From Gallionellales bacterium GWA2_54_124 (GTDB lineage Bacteria; Pseudomonadota; Gammaproteobacteria; Burkholderiales; Gallionellaceae), in NCBI GenBank assembly GCA_001801025.1, contig MGWO01000003.1, positions 300,388 to 364,387 on the forward strand: a DNA stretch of 64,000 bases. The letters are read 5' to 3'. Numbering within the stretch: the first letter of the stretch is position 1; each line of letters begins with the position of its first letter. This document shows positions 36,231 through 46,117 of the stretch, one piece after another. A program made the position numbers and the translations under genes. A model generated the notes under the pieces. The model was not told where the DNA came from and searched no databases. It saw only the letters and a program-made list of their open reading frames with translations.

Positions 36231-36334
36231 AAAATCTTAACAAGGTTAAGACACGCTCAGGGAGGAGAAACGTGGAACGATTCATCATCATTCGCACACT
36301 CTGATAACCGCTTTCTGAAATAGTTCCAAAATAA

Positions 36335-37356
<1,022 letters not shown>

Positions 37357-37357
<1 letters not shown>

Positions 37358-37445
37358 GATTCAGGATTGAGGCAAGTCAAAATCAGCTCACCGTTTTAAC
37401 TCCGCACTCAATCCTCCACTTTTCGCTATCCTTTCCTCAATCCTG
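37357..37445. repeat. Heptamer/inverted repeat between hemB and its convergent neighbour
   Basis: After the hemB stop come GGATTCA and GGATTGA in tandem (37357-37370). The 11-mer CAGGATTGAGG (37362-37372) has an exact inverted copy CCTCAATCCTG at 37435-37445, and a partial one (CTCAATCCTCC) at 37407-37417. The inverted copy supplies the stop codon of the minus-strand gene. The element could form a long stem and end transcription in both directions. Confidence 0.7.
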
Positions 37446-38030
37446 CATCTCTAGCATCTTAGTTAACGCAGCAATATCTGCATGCGTTTCAGGATGACGG
37501 GCGCCGCTATGGCGGGCATTTTCGGGCAGCACGACGATATGAATTTGTGTGCCTGATTCGCCCGTGAGGGTATAACTCGGTACGGTGCTTTCAGTGCCGC
37601 CGAGCTTTAATCTCCATTCCCCGTCTTCAAAATCCAGCTTATTCTTGAGCAGGAACAACAGTACTGCCTTGGCATCGTCAGAAAAAAGCATCAGATTGAT
37701 GTCGGAATTTTCGCCTGCAGCCCCGTTCAATACGGAACCGGTCAGATACGGATTAAAAACCGAGAACAGCCGCATGCAATTCAGGGCTTCGCGGCGCAAT
37801 CGTTGCAGCACATCCGGATGGCTGTCGCTTTGATACAGTGCGCGGTAGCTTTGCAAGGCATCCAGTATCTGCTTGTTGCTGGGAAGGTGGCGCGTGTCGG
37901 TAGCGCCAAGCTGGCGTGCGGCTTTGTGTTTTGCCGAGGCAAAATCAGCCGCACCCGCTTCAGCAATCAGCTTGGCCGCCTGATGCGCTAATTGTTCGCG
38001 CATCAGATCTCGTTTAGAAGAACGTTGCAT
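37437..38030 (-). CDS. Nucleotidyltransferase-like protein of unknown function
   Basis: About 197 residues. A central segment YLTGSVLNGAAGENSDINLMLF has the GS-x(10)-D-x-N layout of nucleotidyltransferase-superfamily domains, with Asp-Ile-Asn in place of the usual DxD, so catalysis is uncertain. The N-terminal third is helical and basic. The ATG at 38030 starts one base after the mrcA stop, which implies translational coupling with mrcA. The last codons CAG GAT TGA are part of the heptamer repeat. I do not recognise a characterised family. Confidence 0.75.
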   Translation of the reverse strand: MQRSSKRDLMREQLAHQAAKLIAEAGAADFASAKHKAARQLGATDTRHLPSNKQILDALQSYRALYQSDSHPDVLQRLRREALNCMRLFSVFNPYLTGSVLNGAAGENSDINLMLFSDDAKAVLLFLLKNKLDFEDGEWRLKLGGTESTVPSYTLTGESGTQIHIVVLPENARHSGARHPETHADIAALTKMLEMQD

Positions 38031-38031
38031 C

Positions 38032-40356
38032 TCAGAGCAACTGCTCCTTGATGGCCTCTGCGGGCTTATCGCCATCGGGGGTGAGCGGTGAGCCTTGACC
38101 GCCCGGGACATTTTCCTGATAAAAATATTCCACTCTCCCGCCATTTTCATCACGGTGCCCGCTTTCATTGATACGGGCTGCCACCATGTTGTCCGGCATG
38201 CTGTACTCGGCTTGCGGAACGTTTTTAAGTACCTTTTCCATGTAGTTGATCCAGATAGGCAGGGCTGCTCCGCCGCCAGTTTCCTTATCGCCTAAGCTGC
38301 GAGGCTGATCGAAGCCCATCCATGCGATGCCGACCACTGTCGGTTGAAAACCGCAAAACCAGGCATCGATGGAATCGCTGGTCGTGCCGGTTTTGCCTGC
38401 CAGATCTTGACGGCCAAGCTGCATCGCGCGGATGGCTGTGCCGTGTTTCACCACATCCTGCATCATGCTGACCATGGTGTAGGCATTACGCACGTCGATG
38501 ACAGGTTCTGCGTTTGCATTAGCCACGGTCGGAATGGCCTGACTGAGCTTGCGGCCCTGAGCATCCTCAATGCGCTGTATAAAATACGGATAGACGCGGA
38601 AACCGCCATTGGCAAACACGGAATATCCGGTCAGCATTTGCAACGGGGTGACTGAACCGGCACCCAGCGCCATCGTCAGATAAGGCGGGTGCTTTTCAGC
38701 GTCCAGACCGAATTTGGTGATGTAGTCCTGAGCATAGCGCGGCGTGATGGATTGCAATATCCGTATGGAGACCATGTTCTTGGATTTGGTCAGCGCCTGG
38801 CGCATGCGCATCGGTCCTTCAAACTTGCCGTCGTAGTTTTTGGGCTGCCAGGGTTCGCTGCCGGTTTGGTCTGCGCCGAAGGTCAGCGGGCCGTCATTGA
38901 TTAATGTCGCCGGTGTGAAACCCTTTTCCAGTGCCGCAGAATAGATGAACGGCTTAAAACTGGAGCCGGGTTGACGCCATGCCTGAGTGATGTGGTTGAA
39001 TTGATTATGGTTGAAATCAAAGCCGCCAACTAGCGCGTAAATTGCGCCATCAATCGGGTTGCCTGAAACAAAGGCGGATTCAACTTGCGGCAACTGGCTG
39101 ATTTGCCATGTCCCCTGATCCGTCTTTTGTACGCGGATGATGGAGCCGGGCACGATACGCTGATTTAATGCAACTTTGTCGGTTAGTGCGCGTTGTGCAA
39201 AGCGCAAAGCTTCTCCGCTGATGCTGATACGTTCGCCGCCTTTGCAATAAGCCTGAATTTGAGTGGCGGAAGTCGCCAGCACAATCGCAGGGATCAAGTC
39301 ATCATTGTCAGTGGCGTCTTGCAGCGCTTCTTCGAAAGCCTCTTCCCCATGGCTTTGCTGTAAGTCGGTGTATCCTTCAGGGCCGCGGTAGCCGTGGCGT
39401 CTGTCATATTCGAGTACGCCACGGCGAACTGCCTGATATGCCGCCAGTTGATCCTGTGACCGGATCGTGGTGTAAACCTTGAACCCTTCGGTGTAGGTGG
39501 CCTCCTGATATTTCTGGTATACCGCCTGACGCACCATCTCAGTCAGATAATCGGATTTAACTGAAAACTCCTGATTGCCGTGTTTTGTGGTCAGAGGCTG
39601 GTTCTGTGCGATTTTGAATTGCTCATCGTTGATGAAGTGCAGTTCATGCATGCGTCTTAATACGTACATCTGGCGAAGTTTTGCGCGCTTCGGATTGACG
39701 ACAGGGTTGTAACTGGAGGGCGCTTTAGGCAGGCCAGCCAGCATGGCGGCCTCGGCAACAGAGATCTGATTTAGCGGTTTGCCAAAGTAAATTTGCGCGG
39801 CTGAGGCGAAGCCGTATGAGCGCTGTCCGAGATAAATCTGGTTGATATAAAGCTGAAAAATGTCGTCCTTAGATAAATAGTGCTCAATCTTGAAGGCCAG
39901 CAACATCTCGTTGAATTTACGCGTAAACGTTTTTTCCTTCGACAGAAAAAAATTGCGGGCAACCTGCATGGTAATGGTGCTCGCCCCCTGTTTTGATCCG
40001 CCTGCCGTAAAGTTGGAGAGGGCTGCACGCATGACGCCCATGTAGTCAACGCCGCCATGCTGATAAAATCGATCGTCTTCGGCGGCCAGAATTGCTTTTT
40101 TCATTGCGTCCGGCACATCGGCAATCTTGACCAGTGCGCGTCTCTCCTCGCCAAATTCGCCCAGCAGCGAGCCTTCCGCGCTATAAATGCGCAAGGGAAC
40201 TTTAGGGTGATAGTCGGTGAGTACCTCTAAAGACGGCAGGCTGGGATAAGTCAGCATGACGGCCATGCCGAGCAGCAGTACGGGCAGTGACAGCAGGGTG
40301 AGCAGTATGATAGCGGGGAGCAGCCAGCGGCGTGTAGTCATTGAATAGTTGTTCAA
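38032..40356 (-). CDS. mrcA: Penicillin-binding protein 1A
   Basis: A 774-residue bifunctional peptidoglycan synthase anchored by one N-terminal transmembrane helix. The glycosyltransferase domain (about residues 60-230) has AAEDDRFYQHGG and STITMQVARNFFL. The transpeptidase domain has the SxxK Ser in GSSFKPFIY, SKN, and KTGTT. An OB-like insert lies between them. It is divergent from pilMNOPQ, the order known from Pseudomonas and many betaproteobacteria. Confidence 0.96.
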   Translation of the reverse strand: MNNYSMTTRRWLLPAIILLTLLSLPVLLLGMAVMLTYPSLPSLEVLTDYHPKVPLRIYSAEGSLLGEFGEERRALVKIADVPDAMKKAILAAEDDRFYQHGGVDYMGVMRAALSNFTAGGSKQGASTITMQVARNFFLSKEKTFTRKFNEMLLAFKIEHYLSKDDIFQLYINQIYLGQRSYGFASAAQIYFGKPLNQISVAEAAMLAGLPKAPSSYNPVVNPKRAKLRQMYVLRRMHELHFINDEQFKIAQNQPLTTKHGNQEFSVKSDYLTEMVRQAVYQKYQEATYTEGFKVYTTIRSQDQLAAYQAVRRGVLEYDRRHGYRGPEGYTDLQQSHGEEAFEEALQDATDNDDLIPAIVLATSATQIQAYCKGGERISISGEALRFAQRALTDKVALNQRIVPGSIIRVQKTDQGTWQISQLPQVESAFVSGNPIDGAIYALVGGFDFNHNQFNHITQAWRQPGSSFKPFIYSAALEKGFTPATLINDGPLTFGADQTGSEPWQPKNYDGKFEGPMRMRQALTKSKNMVSIRILQSITPRYAQDYITKFGLDAEKHPPYLTMALGAGSVTPLQMLTGYSVFANGGFRVYPYFIQRIEDAQGRKLSQAIPTVANANAEPVIDVRNAYTMVSMMQDVVKHGTAIRAMQLGRQDLAGKTGTTSDSIDAWFCGFQPTVVGIAWMGFDQPRSLGDKETGGGAALPIWINYMEKVLKNVPQAEYSMPDNMVAARINESGHRDENGGRVEYFYQENVPGGQGSPLTPDGDKPAEAIKEQLL

Positions 40357-40442
40357 GAATAATTAATAATGGTATTGTTCAACCGATGCGTCGATTATAC
40401 GAGATAAATGCACCTGCAAAAACGTCTTTACAGTGTCGATAC

Positions 40443-40470
40443 TTGTTGCTAGGATTTCAACCACTTTATA
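40443..40470 (+). promoter_or_regulatory. Candidate promoter for pilMNOPQ
   Basis: TTGTTG (40443-40448) and TTTATA (40465-40470) are 16 bases apart, about 20 bases before the pilM ATG. Both boxes are imperfect. The 135-base divergent gap also has the direct repeat TTGTTCAA twice near the mrcA start. Confidence 0.3.
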
Positions 40471-40491
40471 CGGAAAAGCTCCGAACGGCCT

Positions 40492-41595
40492 ATGCCTAAA
40501 GTAAATTTTGATTTTTTTGTGGACTTTATTCAGTCCAAATCACCACCTCTGATCGGGGTGGATATCAGTTCGTCTTCGGTTAAATTAGTTGAATTAAGCC
40601 AGATGCCAAATAGTGGCGGTTATGTCGTTGAGCGCTACGTCATCGAAACTTTGCCGAAAGACGCTTTTTTCGACGGCAATATCAATAATCTGGATGCCCT
40701 GGCCGATGCGCTGCAGCGCGCGTGGAAGCGTTTGGGTACAAAAATTAAAAATATCAGCGTGGCGCTGCCTGCCTCTGCGGTGATCACCAAAAAAATCCTC
40801 TTGCCAGCCGGTATGCGCGACGAGGATCTGGAATTTCAGGTCGAATCTGAAGCAAATCAATATATTCCTTTTGCATTGGATGAGGTGAATCTGGATTTTC
40901 AGGTGTTGGGACCGGCTCCCGGAAATGCCGATGAAGTCGAGGTGTTGCTTGCTGCTTCGCGTAAAGCCAATGTCGAAGACCGGGTCGCCGCCGCGCAAGC
41001 CGCCGGCCTTAAGGTGTCCGTGGTCGACGTGGAACCCTATGCGGCAGAGGCGGCTTTTTCGCAGATACGCGCGCAGTTGCCTGACAATGCAGAGGACAAA
41101 TGCGTTGCGCTGATCGACATCGGGGCTACCGTGATGAACGTCAATGTATTGCGCAACGGTCAGTCTATCTACACGCGCGATCAGCAAATTGGCGGTGAGC
41201 AATTGACCCAGCAAATTCAGAACGCGTTTGGTATGACTGCAGAGCAGGCGGAAGCGGCCAAGCGCAGCGGCGATTTGCCGGCAAACTATGACAGCGAAGT
41301 GCTCTCGCCTTTCCGCGAAAATCTGGTGATGGAAATCGCCCGCGCCTTGCAGTTTTTCTTTACCTCTTCCCAGCACTACAACGAAATAGACTATATCGTG
41401 CTGGCCGGCGGTTGTGCCGTATTGCCGGGGTTGGACGACGCGGTGGCCACGCGTACTCAGGTAAGTACGATGGTGGCCAACCCGTTCGCACTGATGACGT
41501 TGTCAGGGAAAATAAAGAACCGTCAGTTGCAAGCCGATGCGCCTGCTTTGATTGTCGCCTGCGGACTGGCTATGCGGAGGTTTGACCCATCATGA
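40492..41595 (+). CDS. pilM: Type IV pilus assembly protein PilM
   Basis: A 367-residue cytoplasmic actin-like ATPase of the pilus alignment complex. It has GVDISSSSVKLVELS near the N-terminus, ALIDIGATVMNVNVL for phosphate binding, and LAGGCAVLPGLDDAV near the C-terminus. PilM binds the short cytoplasmic tail of PilN. It is the first gene of pilMNOPQ and overlaps pilN by four bases. Confidence 0.96.
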   Translation: MPKVNFDFFVDFIQSKSPPLIGVDISSSSVKLVELSQMPNSGGYVVERYVIETLPKDAFFDGNINNLDALADALQRAWKRLGTKIKNISVALPASAVITKKILLPAGMRDEDLEFQVESEANQYIPFALDEVNLDFQVLGPAPGNADEVEVLLAASRKANVEDRVAAAQAAGLKVSVVDVEPYAAEAAFSQIRAQLPDNAEDKCVALIDIGATVMNVNVLRNGQSIYTRDQQIGGEQLTQQIQNAFGMTAEQAEAAKRSGDLPANYDSEVLSPFRENLVMEIARALQFFFTSSQHYNEIDYIVLAGGCAVLPGLDDAVATRTQVSTMVANPFALMTLSGKIKNRQLQADAPALIVACGLAMRRFDPS

Positions 41596-42182
41596 TACGC
41601 ATCAATTTATTGCCGCACCGAGAGGAAAAACGGCGTATCAAGCAAGTACAGTTCATTACGCTGGGCGTGTTGTCTTTCGTGTTGGGGCTTGTGGTCTGGG
41701 GTGTTGTGCATGCCGTCATCAGTGCGCAAATTGGCTATCAGGAACGCCGCAATGATTATTTAAAGCAGGAAACTTTGATTCTGGATAAGCAGATAGCGGA
41801 AATCCGCAAATTGCGTGAACAGACCCGGTCTTTGCTGGAACGCAAGGATGCGGTCGAAAAATTGCAAAGTGACCGTTCGAATGTGGTCCATCTGCTCGAT
41901 CAGATGCTACGCATTCTGCCAGACGGCGTGTATATCAAGTCGATCAAGCAAACCGGGGACGTGATCAATCTGGTCGGTTTTGCACAATCGAATGCGCGCG
42001 TCTCGACTTTGATGAGAGCCATCGAGGATTCGCCCTGGCTTGAATCGCCGGCACTGGTGGAAATACATGCCTCAAGCGCGAACGGTGCGAGAGTCAGCGA
42101 GTTTACCCTGACTTTCAGGTTGACCAAGTTGCCGGGTGCTGACGCGGCGAAGTCGGCCGAAGGAAGGAATCAGGTGCAATGA
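41592..42182 (+). CDS. pilN: Type IV pilus assembly protein PilN
   Basis: A 196-residue bitopic inner-membrane protein. The cytoplasmic INLLPHREEKRR motif at residues 4-15 is the PilM-binding sequence. One transmembrane helix follows (about residues 22-45), then a coiled coil and a periplasmic ferredoxin-like domain. It pairs with PilO. Four-base overlaps link it to pilM and pilO. Confidence 0.95.
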   Translation: MIRINLLPHREEKRRIKQVQFITLGVLSFVLGLVVWGVVHAVISAQIGYQERRNDYLKQETLILDKQIAEIRKLREQTRSLLERKDAVEKLQSDRSNVVHLLDQMLRILPDGVYIKSIKQTGDVINLVGFAQSNARVSTLMRAIEDSPWLESPALVEIHASSANGARVSEFTLTFRLTKLPGADAAKSAEGRNQVQ

Positions 42183-42805
42183 TGAATCTGGAAGAGCTTA
42201 AGAATCTCAATCCTAAAACACCGGGTGCTTGGCCCTGGTCTGCGAAAATATTGAGTTTCGTGATGATGTTTGTTGCAGTTGTCATTGCCGGTGCGCTGCT
42301 GGACTGGCAGGAGCAATGGGATAGTCTGAATGCGGCCAAGGCGCAGGAAGAGACGCTTAAAGAAACTTTTTTATCCAAAAAACGTCAGGCGGTGAATCTT
42401 GATTTGATCAAGAAGCAGTTGCTGGAAACTCAGGAGTCCTTTGGCGCTTTGCTGAAGCAATTGCCGAATAAGTCAGAAATGGATGCGTTGTTGACGGACA
42501 TCAATCAGGCTGGGCTGGGGCGCGGTTTGCAGTTCGAGTTGTTCCGTCCGGGCGCCGAGAGCATTCAGGGATCGTTTGCCGAACAGCCCATTTCCATTAA
42601 GGTGACGGGCAGCTATGATGATCTGGGCAAATTTTCCAGCGACATTTCAATGCTGCCGCGCATTGTGACGCTGAATGAAATTTCGATTACGCCCAATGCG
42701 GGGATATTGACGATGGACGCGATCGCCAAGACCTTCCGTTATCTGGATGACGAGGAACTCGCATTGCAGAAAAAAGCGAACAAGCCTGCGGGAGCCAGCA
42801 AATGA
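42179..42805 (+). CDS. pilO: Type IV pilus assembly protein PilO
   Basis: A 208-residue bitopic protein with one transmembrane helix (about residues 22-42), a coiled coil, and a periplasmic domain containing LPNKSEMDALLTDINQAGLG, typical of PilO. It forms heterodimers with PilN and binds PilP in the periplasm. Its ends overlap pilN and pilP by four bases each. Confidence 0.95.
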   Translation: MMNLEELKNLNPKTPGAWPWSAKILSFVMMFVAVVIAGALLDWQEQWDSLNAAKAQEETLKETFLSKKRQAVNLDLIKKQLLETQESFGALLKQLPNKSEMDALLTDINQAGLGRGLQFELFRPGAESIQGSFAEQPISIKVTGSYDDLGKFSSDISMLPRIVTLNEISITPNAGILTMDAIAKTFRYLDDEELALQKKANKPAGASK

Positions 42806-43317
42806 AGCTCATCTCTGTTGTGTTAGCCGGCATGCTGTTAACAGGCTGTGTCGGCGAGGAGTTCAGTGATCTGCGTGAATTTGTTAAAAATTCAGGCAAT
42901 GATCTGCGCGGGAAAATCCCGCCACCCCCTGTCGTCAAAATTTTTGAGCCTTATGCGTATGTGAACGATACGAATCTGGCAGATCCGTTTAAGCCTCGTA
43001 AACCCGAGGAAAATCTCGGCGATAAGCGCGGTGAGAATGAACCCGATCGCAATCGTCCGAAAGAGGCGCTGGAAGAGTTTGCGCTGGAAAGCCTTAAAAT
43101 GGTGGGGTATGTTCTGAAAGCTAAAGTCGGGCATGCGGTGATCCGTGCGCCGGACAAAAAACTTTATCAGGTCAAGGTGGGAAATTACATCGGCATGAAT
43201 TTCGGTCTGATTAAGAAGCTAACCGATACGGAAATTACGATTAAAGAAGTGGTGCAGGACAGCACCGGAGACTGGTCTGAGCGCACCAGCAGTCTGCAAT
43301 TGGTTGATAAGGAGTAG
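42802..43317 (+). CDS. pilP: Type IV pilus lipoprotein PilP
   Basis: A 171-residue inner-membrane lipoprotein. The lipobox is LLTGC at residues 13-17. A disordered stretch rich in Pro and charged residues leads to a compact beta domain (about residues 85-165, with LKMVGYVLK and YIGMNFGLI). PilP connects PilN-PilO to the secretin PilQ. It overlaps pilO and lies five bases before pilQ. Confidence 0.95.
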   Translation: MKLISVVLAGMLLTGCVGEEFSDLREFVKNSGNDLRGKIPPPPVVKIFEPYAYVNDTNLADPFKPRKPEENLGDKRGENEPDRNRPKEALEEFALESLKMVGYVLKAKVGHAVIRAPDKKLYQVKVGNYIGMNFGLIKKLTDTEITIKEVVQDSTGDWSERTSSLQLVDKE

Positions 43318-43322
43318 GGCAC

Positions 43323-45476
43323 ATGACGACAAGAACCGCCGGGATTGCAAAGGCCGTGATATTGAGTTTGCTGATGGTATTTAGTCAGGCACAGGCTCAG
43401 ACGCAGAATAAAATAACCGCGCTGAGCGTATCGGAAGCAGGCCCGGGTCTGACTGTTATCAAGGTTGAGATGGCAGAACCTTTAAACAATCCTCCGGCCG
43501 GTTTTACCATCAATGTGCCGCCGCGTATTGCGCTTGATTTTCCAAATACAGAGAATGCGCTGGGCCGCTCCAGTCAGGATTTTTCCGCAGGGGATTTGCG
43601 CAGCGCCAATATCGTTCAGGCAGGTTCGCGTACGCGTCTCGTGATCAATCTGAACCAGATGTTAGGTTATGAAACCCGAACGGATGGCAAAAATATCCTG
43701 ATTACCTTGCATGCCAAGCAGGCGGCATCATCGGCACCTGGCACCACGCGTTTTGCCGATGCGCGCCCGACAGCGCAGAAGCATACTCTGAGCGCCTTTG
43801 ATTTTCGCCGCGGTAAAAATGGCGAAGGGAGAATACAAGTCGACCTTTCCGATTCAGGAGTGGGCATCGACATTCACCGTCAGGGCACTCGGCTGATCGT
43901 CGACTTTATGAAAACCAATTTGCCCGGCAAATTGCAGCGCAAACTGGATGTCGTTGATTTTGCAACGCCTGTGCAACTGGTCGATACCTTTGCTCAGGGC
44001 GACAACATCCGTATGGTGATCGAGCCTAAGGGAATCTGGGAGCATGCGGCCTATCAGACGGATAATAAATTTATTGTCGAAGTGAAGCCTGTTATTGAAG
44101 ACCCGAATAAACTGGTTAAGGGCGTGCAAGCAGGTTATGCGGGCGAAAAACTCACGCTAAACTTTCAGGATATCTCCGTGCGGGAAGCGCTGAACGTGAT
44201 TGCGGACTTTACCGAATTGAACATGGTAATCAGCGATACGGTTGCGGGTAACCTGACATTGCGTTTGAAAGATGTGCCCTGGGATCAGGCGCTGGACATT
44301 ATTTTGCAAAGCCGGGGACTTGCGATGCGCAAGAACGGTAATGTGATTCAGGTTGCCCCGATCGGTGAAATCGCAGCGTCTGAAAAGAGCGATTTGACGG
44401 CACGTCAGGAAATTTCTGAGCTGGAAATATTAAGAACTGAAAGTTTTCAGTTAGGCTATCAGACCGCGGCAGCGGTTGCCGATATCCTGACGGGTAAAGG
44501 CGCTGCGAAATCAAGTGCTGATGGTTCTGAAGGTGCCGCACCCGCTCCGGTGCAGGCAGGGTTTTCTTCGAGTATCCTGTCCAAGCGCGGCAGTGCCATA
44601 TCGGATGCACGCACGAATACATTGTTCGTGAAGGATACCTCGTCACGCCTAGAAGATGTTCGTAAAATGATTAAACAGATCGATGTGCCAGCCAGACAAG
44701 TTCTGATTGAGGCTCGTGTTGTTGAAGCGCGTGACGGTTTTGCCAGAAATCTGGGTGTTAGATTGGGCTATACTGGACCGGCGTTGCCACCAACGGGTGG
44801 TGCTGGCATACGAGGCACAGTGATTTCCGCAGGAGGTCCATTTGGTTCAGTTTTAGCACCTAACACGGGTAACGTAAATCTGCCGGTGACAGCCGGGCAA
44901 CCGGGTGCAGGTATTTTTCAGTTTTCCCTGTTCAATGCAGCGGCAACTAAAGTTTTGAATCTCGAAATCAATGCGATGGAATCAGATGAGCAAGGCAAGA
45001 TTATTTCAAGTCCTCGCGTCGTGAGTTCCGATAAGGATACGGATTGGGCGGTCATCGAACAGGGTGAGGAAATCCCTTATGTCACTAACACGGTGACTGC
45101 TGGCGGTGTCACCAGCTCCACAGCCTTTAAAAAAGCGGTATTGAGACTAGGTGTCAAGACTAAGATCACGCCGGACAATAATGTCGATATGACGGTTGAG
45201 GTCAACAAAGATTCACGAGGTACGGCTGTAGGTACAGGTGTTGCGATTAACACCAACAAGGTGGTGACCAAAGTATTGGTTGAAAATGGTGGAACGGTGG
45301 TTATCGGTGGTGTCTATAAGCAGAGCGATACAAATGTTGTCAACAAGGTGCCTCTGTTAGGGGATATTCCTGTATTGGGATATCTGTTTAAGAGCAAGGG
45401 TGTTTCAACGACGAAGGACGAGTTGTTGATATTCCTTTCCCCTAAAATTATGCAAGATACTTTGAACTTGCGCTAA
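43323..45476 (+). CDS. pilQ: Type IV pilus secretin PilQ
   Basis: A 717-residue outer-membrane secretin through which the pilus passes. A signal peptide (cleavage near SQAQAQ) is followed by two AMIN peptidoglycan-binding domains (about residues 35-250), an STN/N-domain region (about 280-430), and the secretin barrel ending GDIPVLGYLFKSKG. Length is typical. An intrinsic terminator follows the stop, so pilMNOPQ probably ends here. Confidence 0.96.
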   Translation: MTTRTAGIAKAVILSLLMVFSQAQAQTQNKITALSVSEAGPGLTVIKVEMAEPLNNPPAGFTINVPPRIALDFPNTENALGRSSQDFSAGDLRSANIVQAGSRTRLVINLNQMLGYETRTDGKNILITLHAKQAASSAPGTTRFADARPTAQKHTLSAFDFRRGKNGEGRIQVDLSDSGVGIDIHRQGTRLIVDFMKTNLPGKLQRKLDVVDFATPVQLVDTFAQGDNIRMVIEPKGIWEHAAYQTDNKFIVEVKPVIEDPNKLVKGVQAGYAGEKLTLNFQDISVREALNVIADFTELNMVISDTVAGNLTLRLKDVPWDQALDIILQSRGLAMRKNGNVIQVAPIGEIAASEKSDLTARQEISELEILRTESFQLGYQTAAAVADILTGKGAAKSSADGSEGAAPAPVQAGFSSSILSKRGSAISDARTNTLFVKDTSSRLEDVRKMIKQIDVPARQVLIEARVVEARDGFARNLGVRLGYTGPALPPTGGAGIRGTVISAGGPFGSVLAPNTGNVNLPVTAGQPGAGIFQFSLFNAAATKVLNLEINAMESDEQGKIISSPRVVSSDKDTDWAVIEQGEEIPYVTNTVTAGGVTSSTAFKKAVLRLGVKTKITPDNNVDMTVEVNKDSRGTAVGTGVAINTNKVVTKVLVENGGTVVIGGVYKQSDTNVVNKVPLLGDIPVLGYLFKSKGVSTTKDELLIFLSPKIMQDTLNLR

Positions 45477-45505
45477 CCGTTATTAACTTAACCTGCACGA
45501 TCGAG

Positions 45506-45527
45506 GCCCGGCTGAGTCCGGGCTTTT
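45506..45527 (+). terminator. Intrinsic terminator after pilQ
   Basis: GCCCGG and CCGGGC form a six-base G/C stem with a six-base loop, followed by TTTT. It lies 30 bases past the pilQ stop and 27 before the aroK ATG. Confidence 0.8.
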
Positions 45528-45540
45528 GATTGTTATCGTT

Positions 45541-45546
45541 TACAAT
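45541..45546 (+). promoter_or_regulatory. Candidate -10 box for aroK (possible leaderless start)
   Basis: TACAAT lies only seven bases before the aroK ATG, so transcription would start at or next to the ATG. No Shine-Dalgarno sequence precedes the ATG and no good -35 is seen (the terminator occupies that place). Confidence 0.3.
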
Positions 45547-45553
45547 ACGCACT

Positions 45554-46117
45554 ATGCAAAACAGTCCTACAAATAGCACGCGGAAAATTCAGTCCGGGAA
45601 TCTGATTCTGGTCGGCATGATGGGGTCGGGGAAAACCACCATGGGGCGGATTCTGGCTCGCCATCTGAACAAGGTGTTCGTCGACAGCGATGAAGAAATT
45701 CAGTTTCGCACAGGCGTGACGATTCCGCATATTTTCGATGTCGAGGGGGAGCCGGGATTTCGTCAGCGTGAAACCGATGCCCTCGCCGCCTTAGTGATAC
45801 GAAATGATCTGGTGTTAGCGACCGGTGGCGGTGCGGTACTTGCACCGGAAAACCGCGCAATGATGAGCGAAAACGGCATCGTGATTTATTTGAAAGCCAA
45901 TGTGCATGATTTGTGGCTGCGCACGCGCAATGACCGGAATCGCCCGCTGCTGCAGACGGGGAATGTGCATGCCAAATTGGCCGAACTGTTGCAGCAGCGC
46001 AATGCGCTGTATCAGCAGGTCGCCGATATTGTGATGCCTACGGGCCGGCAGAGCGTGCATGCGCTGATGCTCAAACTGGTCAACGAAATTGAACTCTACC
46101 GGAAGAATAATCAATGA
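45554..46117 (+). CDS. aroK: Shikimate kinase
   Basis: A 187-residue kinase that phosphorylates shikimate. The Walker A motif is [11 protein letters not shown] (about residue 21), the shikimate-binding Asp-Arg lies in [11 protein letters not shown], and GGGAVL follows at about 95. The ATG at 45554 is chosen; a TTG at 45530 lies directly after the pilQ terminator and is unlikely. It overlaps aroB by four bases, the classic aroK-aroB pair. Confidence 0.95.
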   Translation: MQNSPTNSTRKIQSGNLILVGMMGSGKTTMGRILARHLNKVFVDSDEEIQFRTGVTIPHIFDVEGEPGFRQRETDALAALVIRNDLVLATGGGAVLAPENRAMMSENGIVIYLKANVHDLWLRTRNDRNRPLLQTGNVHAKLAELLQQRNALYQQVADIVMPTGRQSVHALMLKLVNEIELYRKNNQ

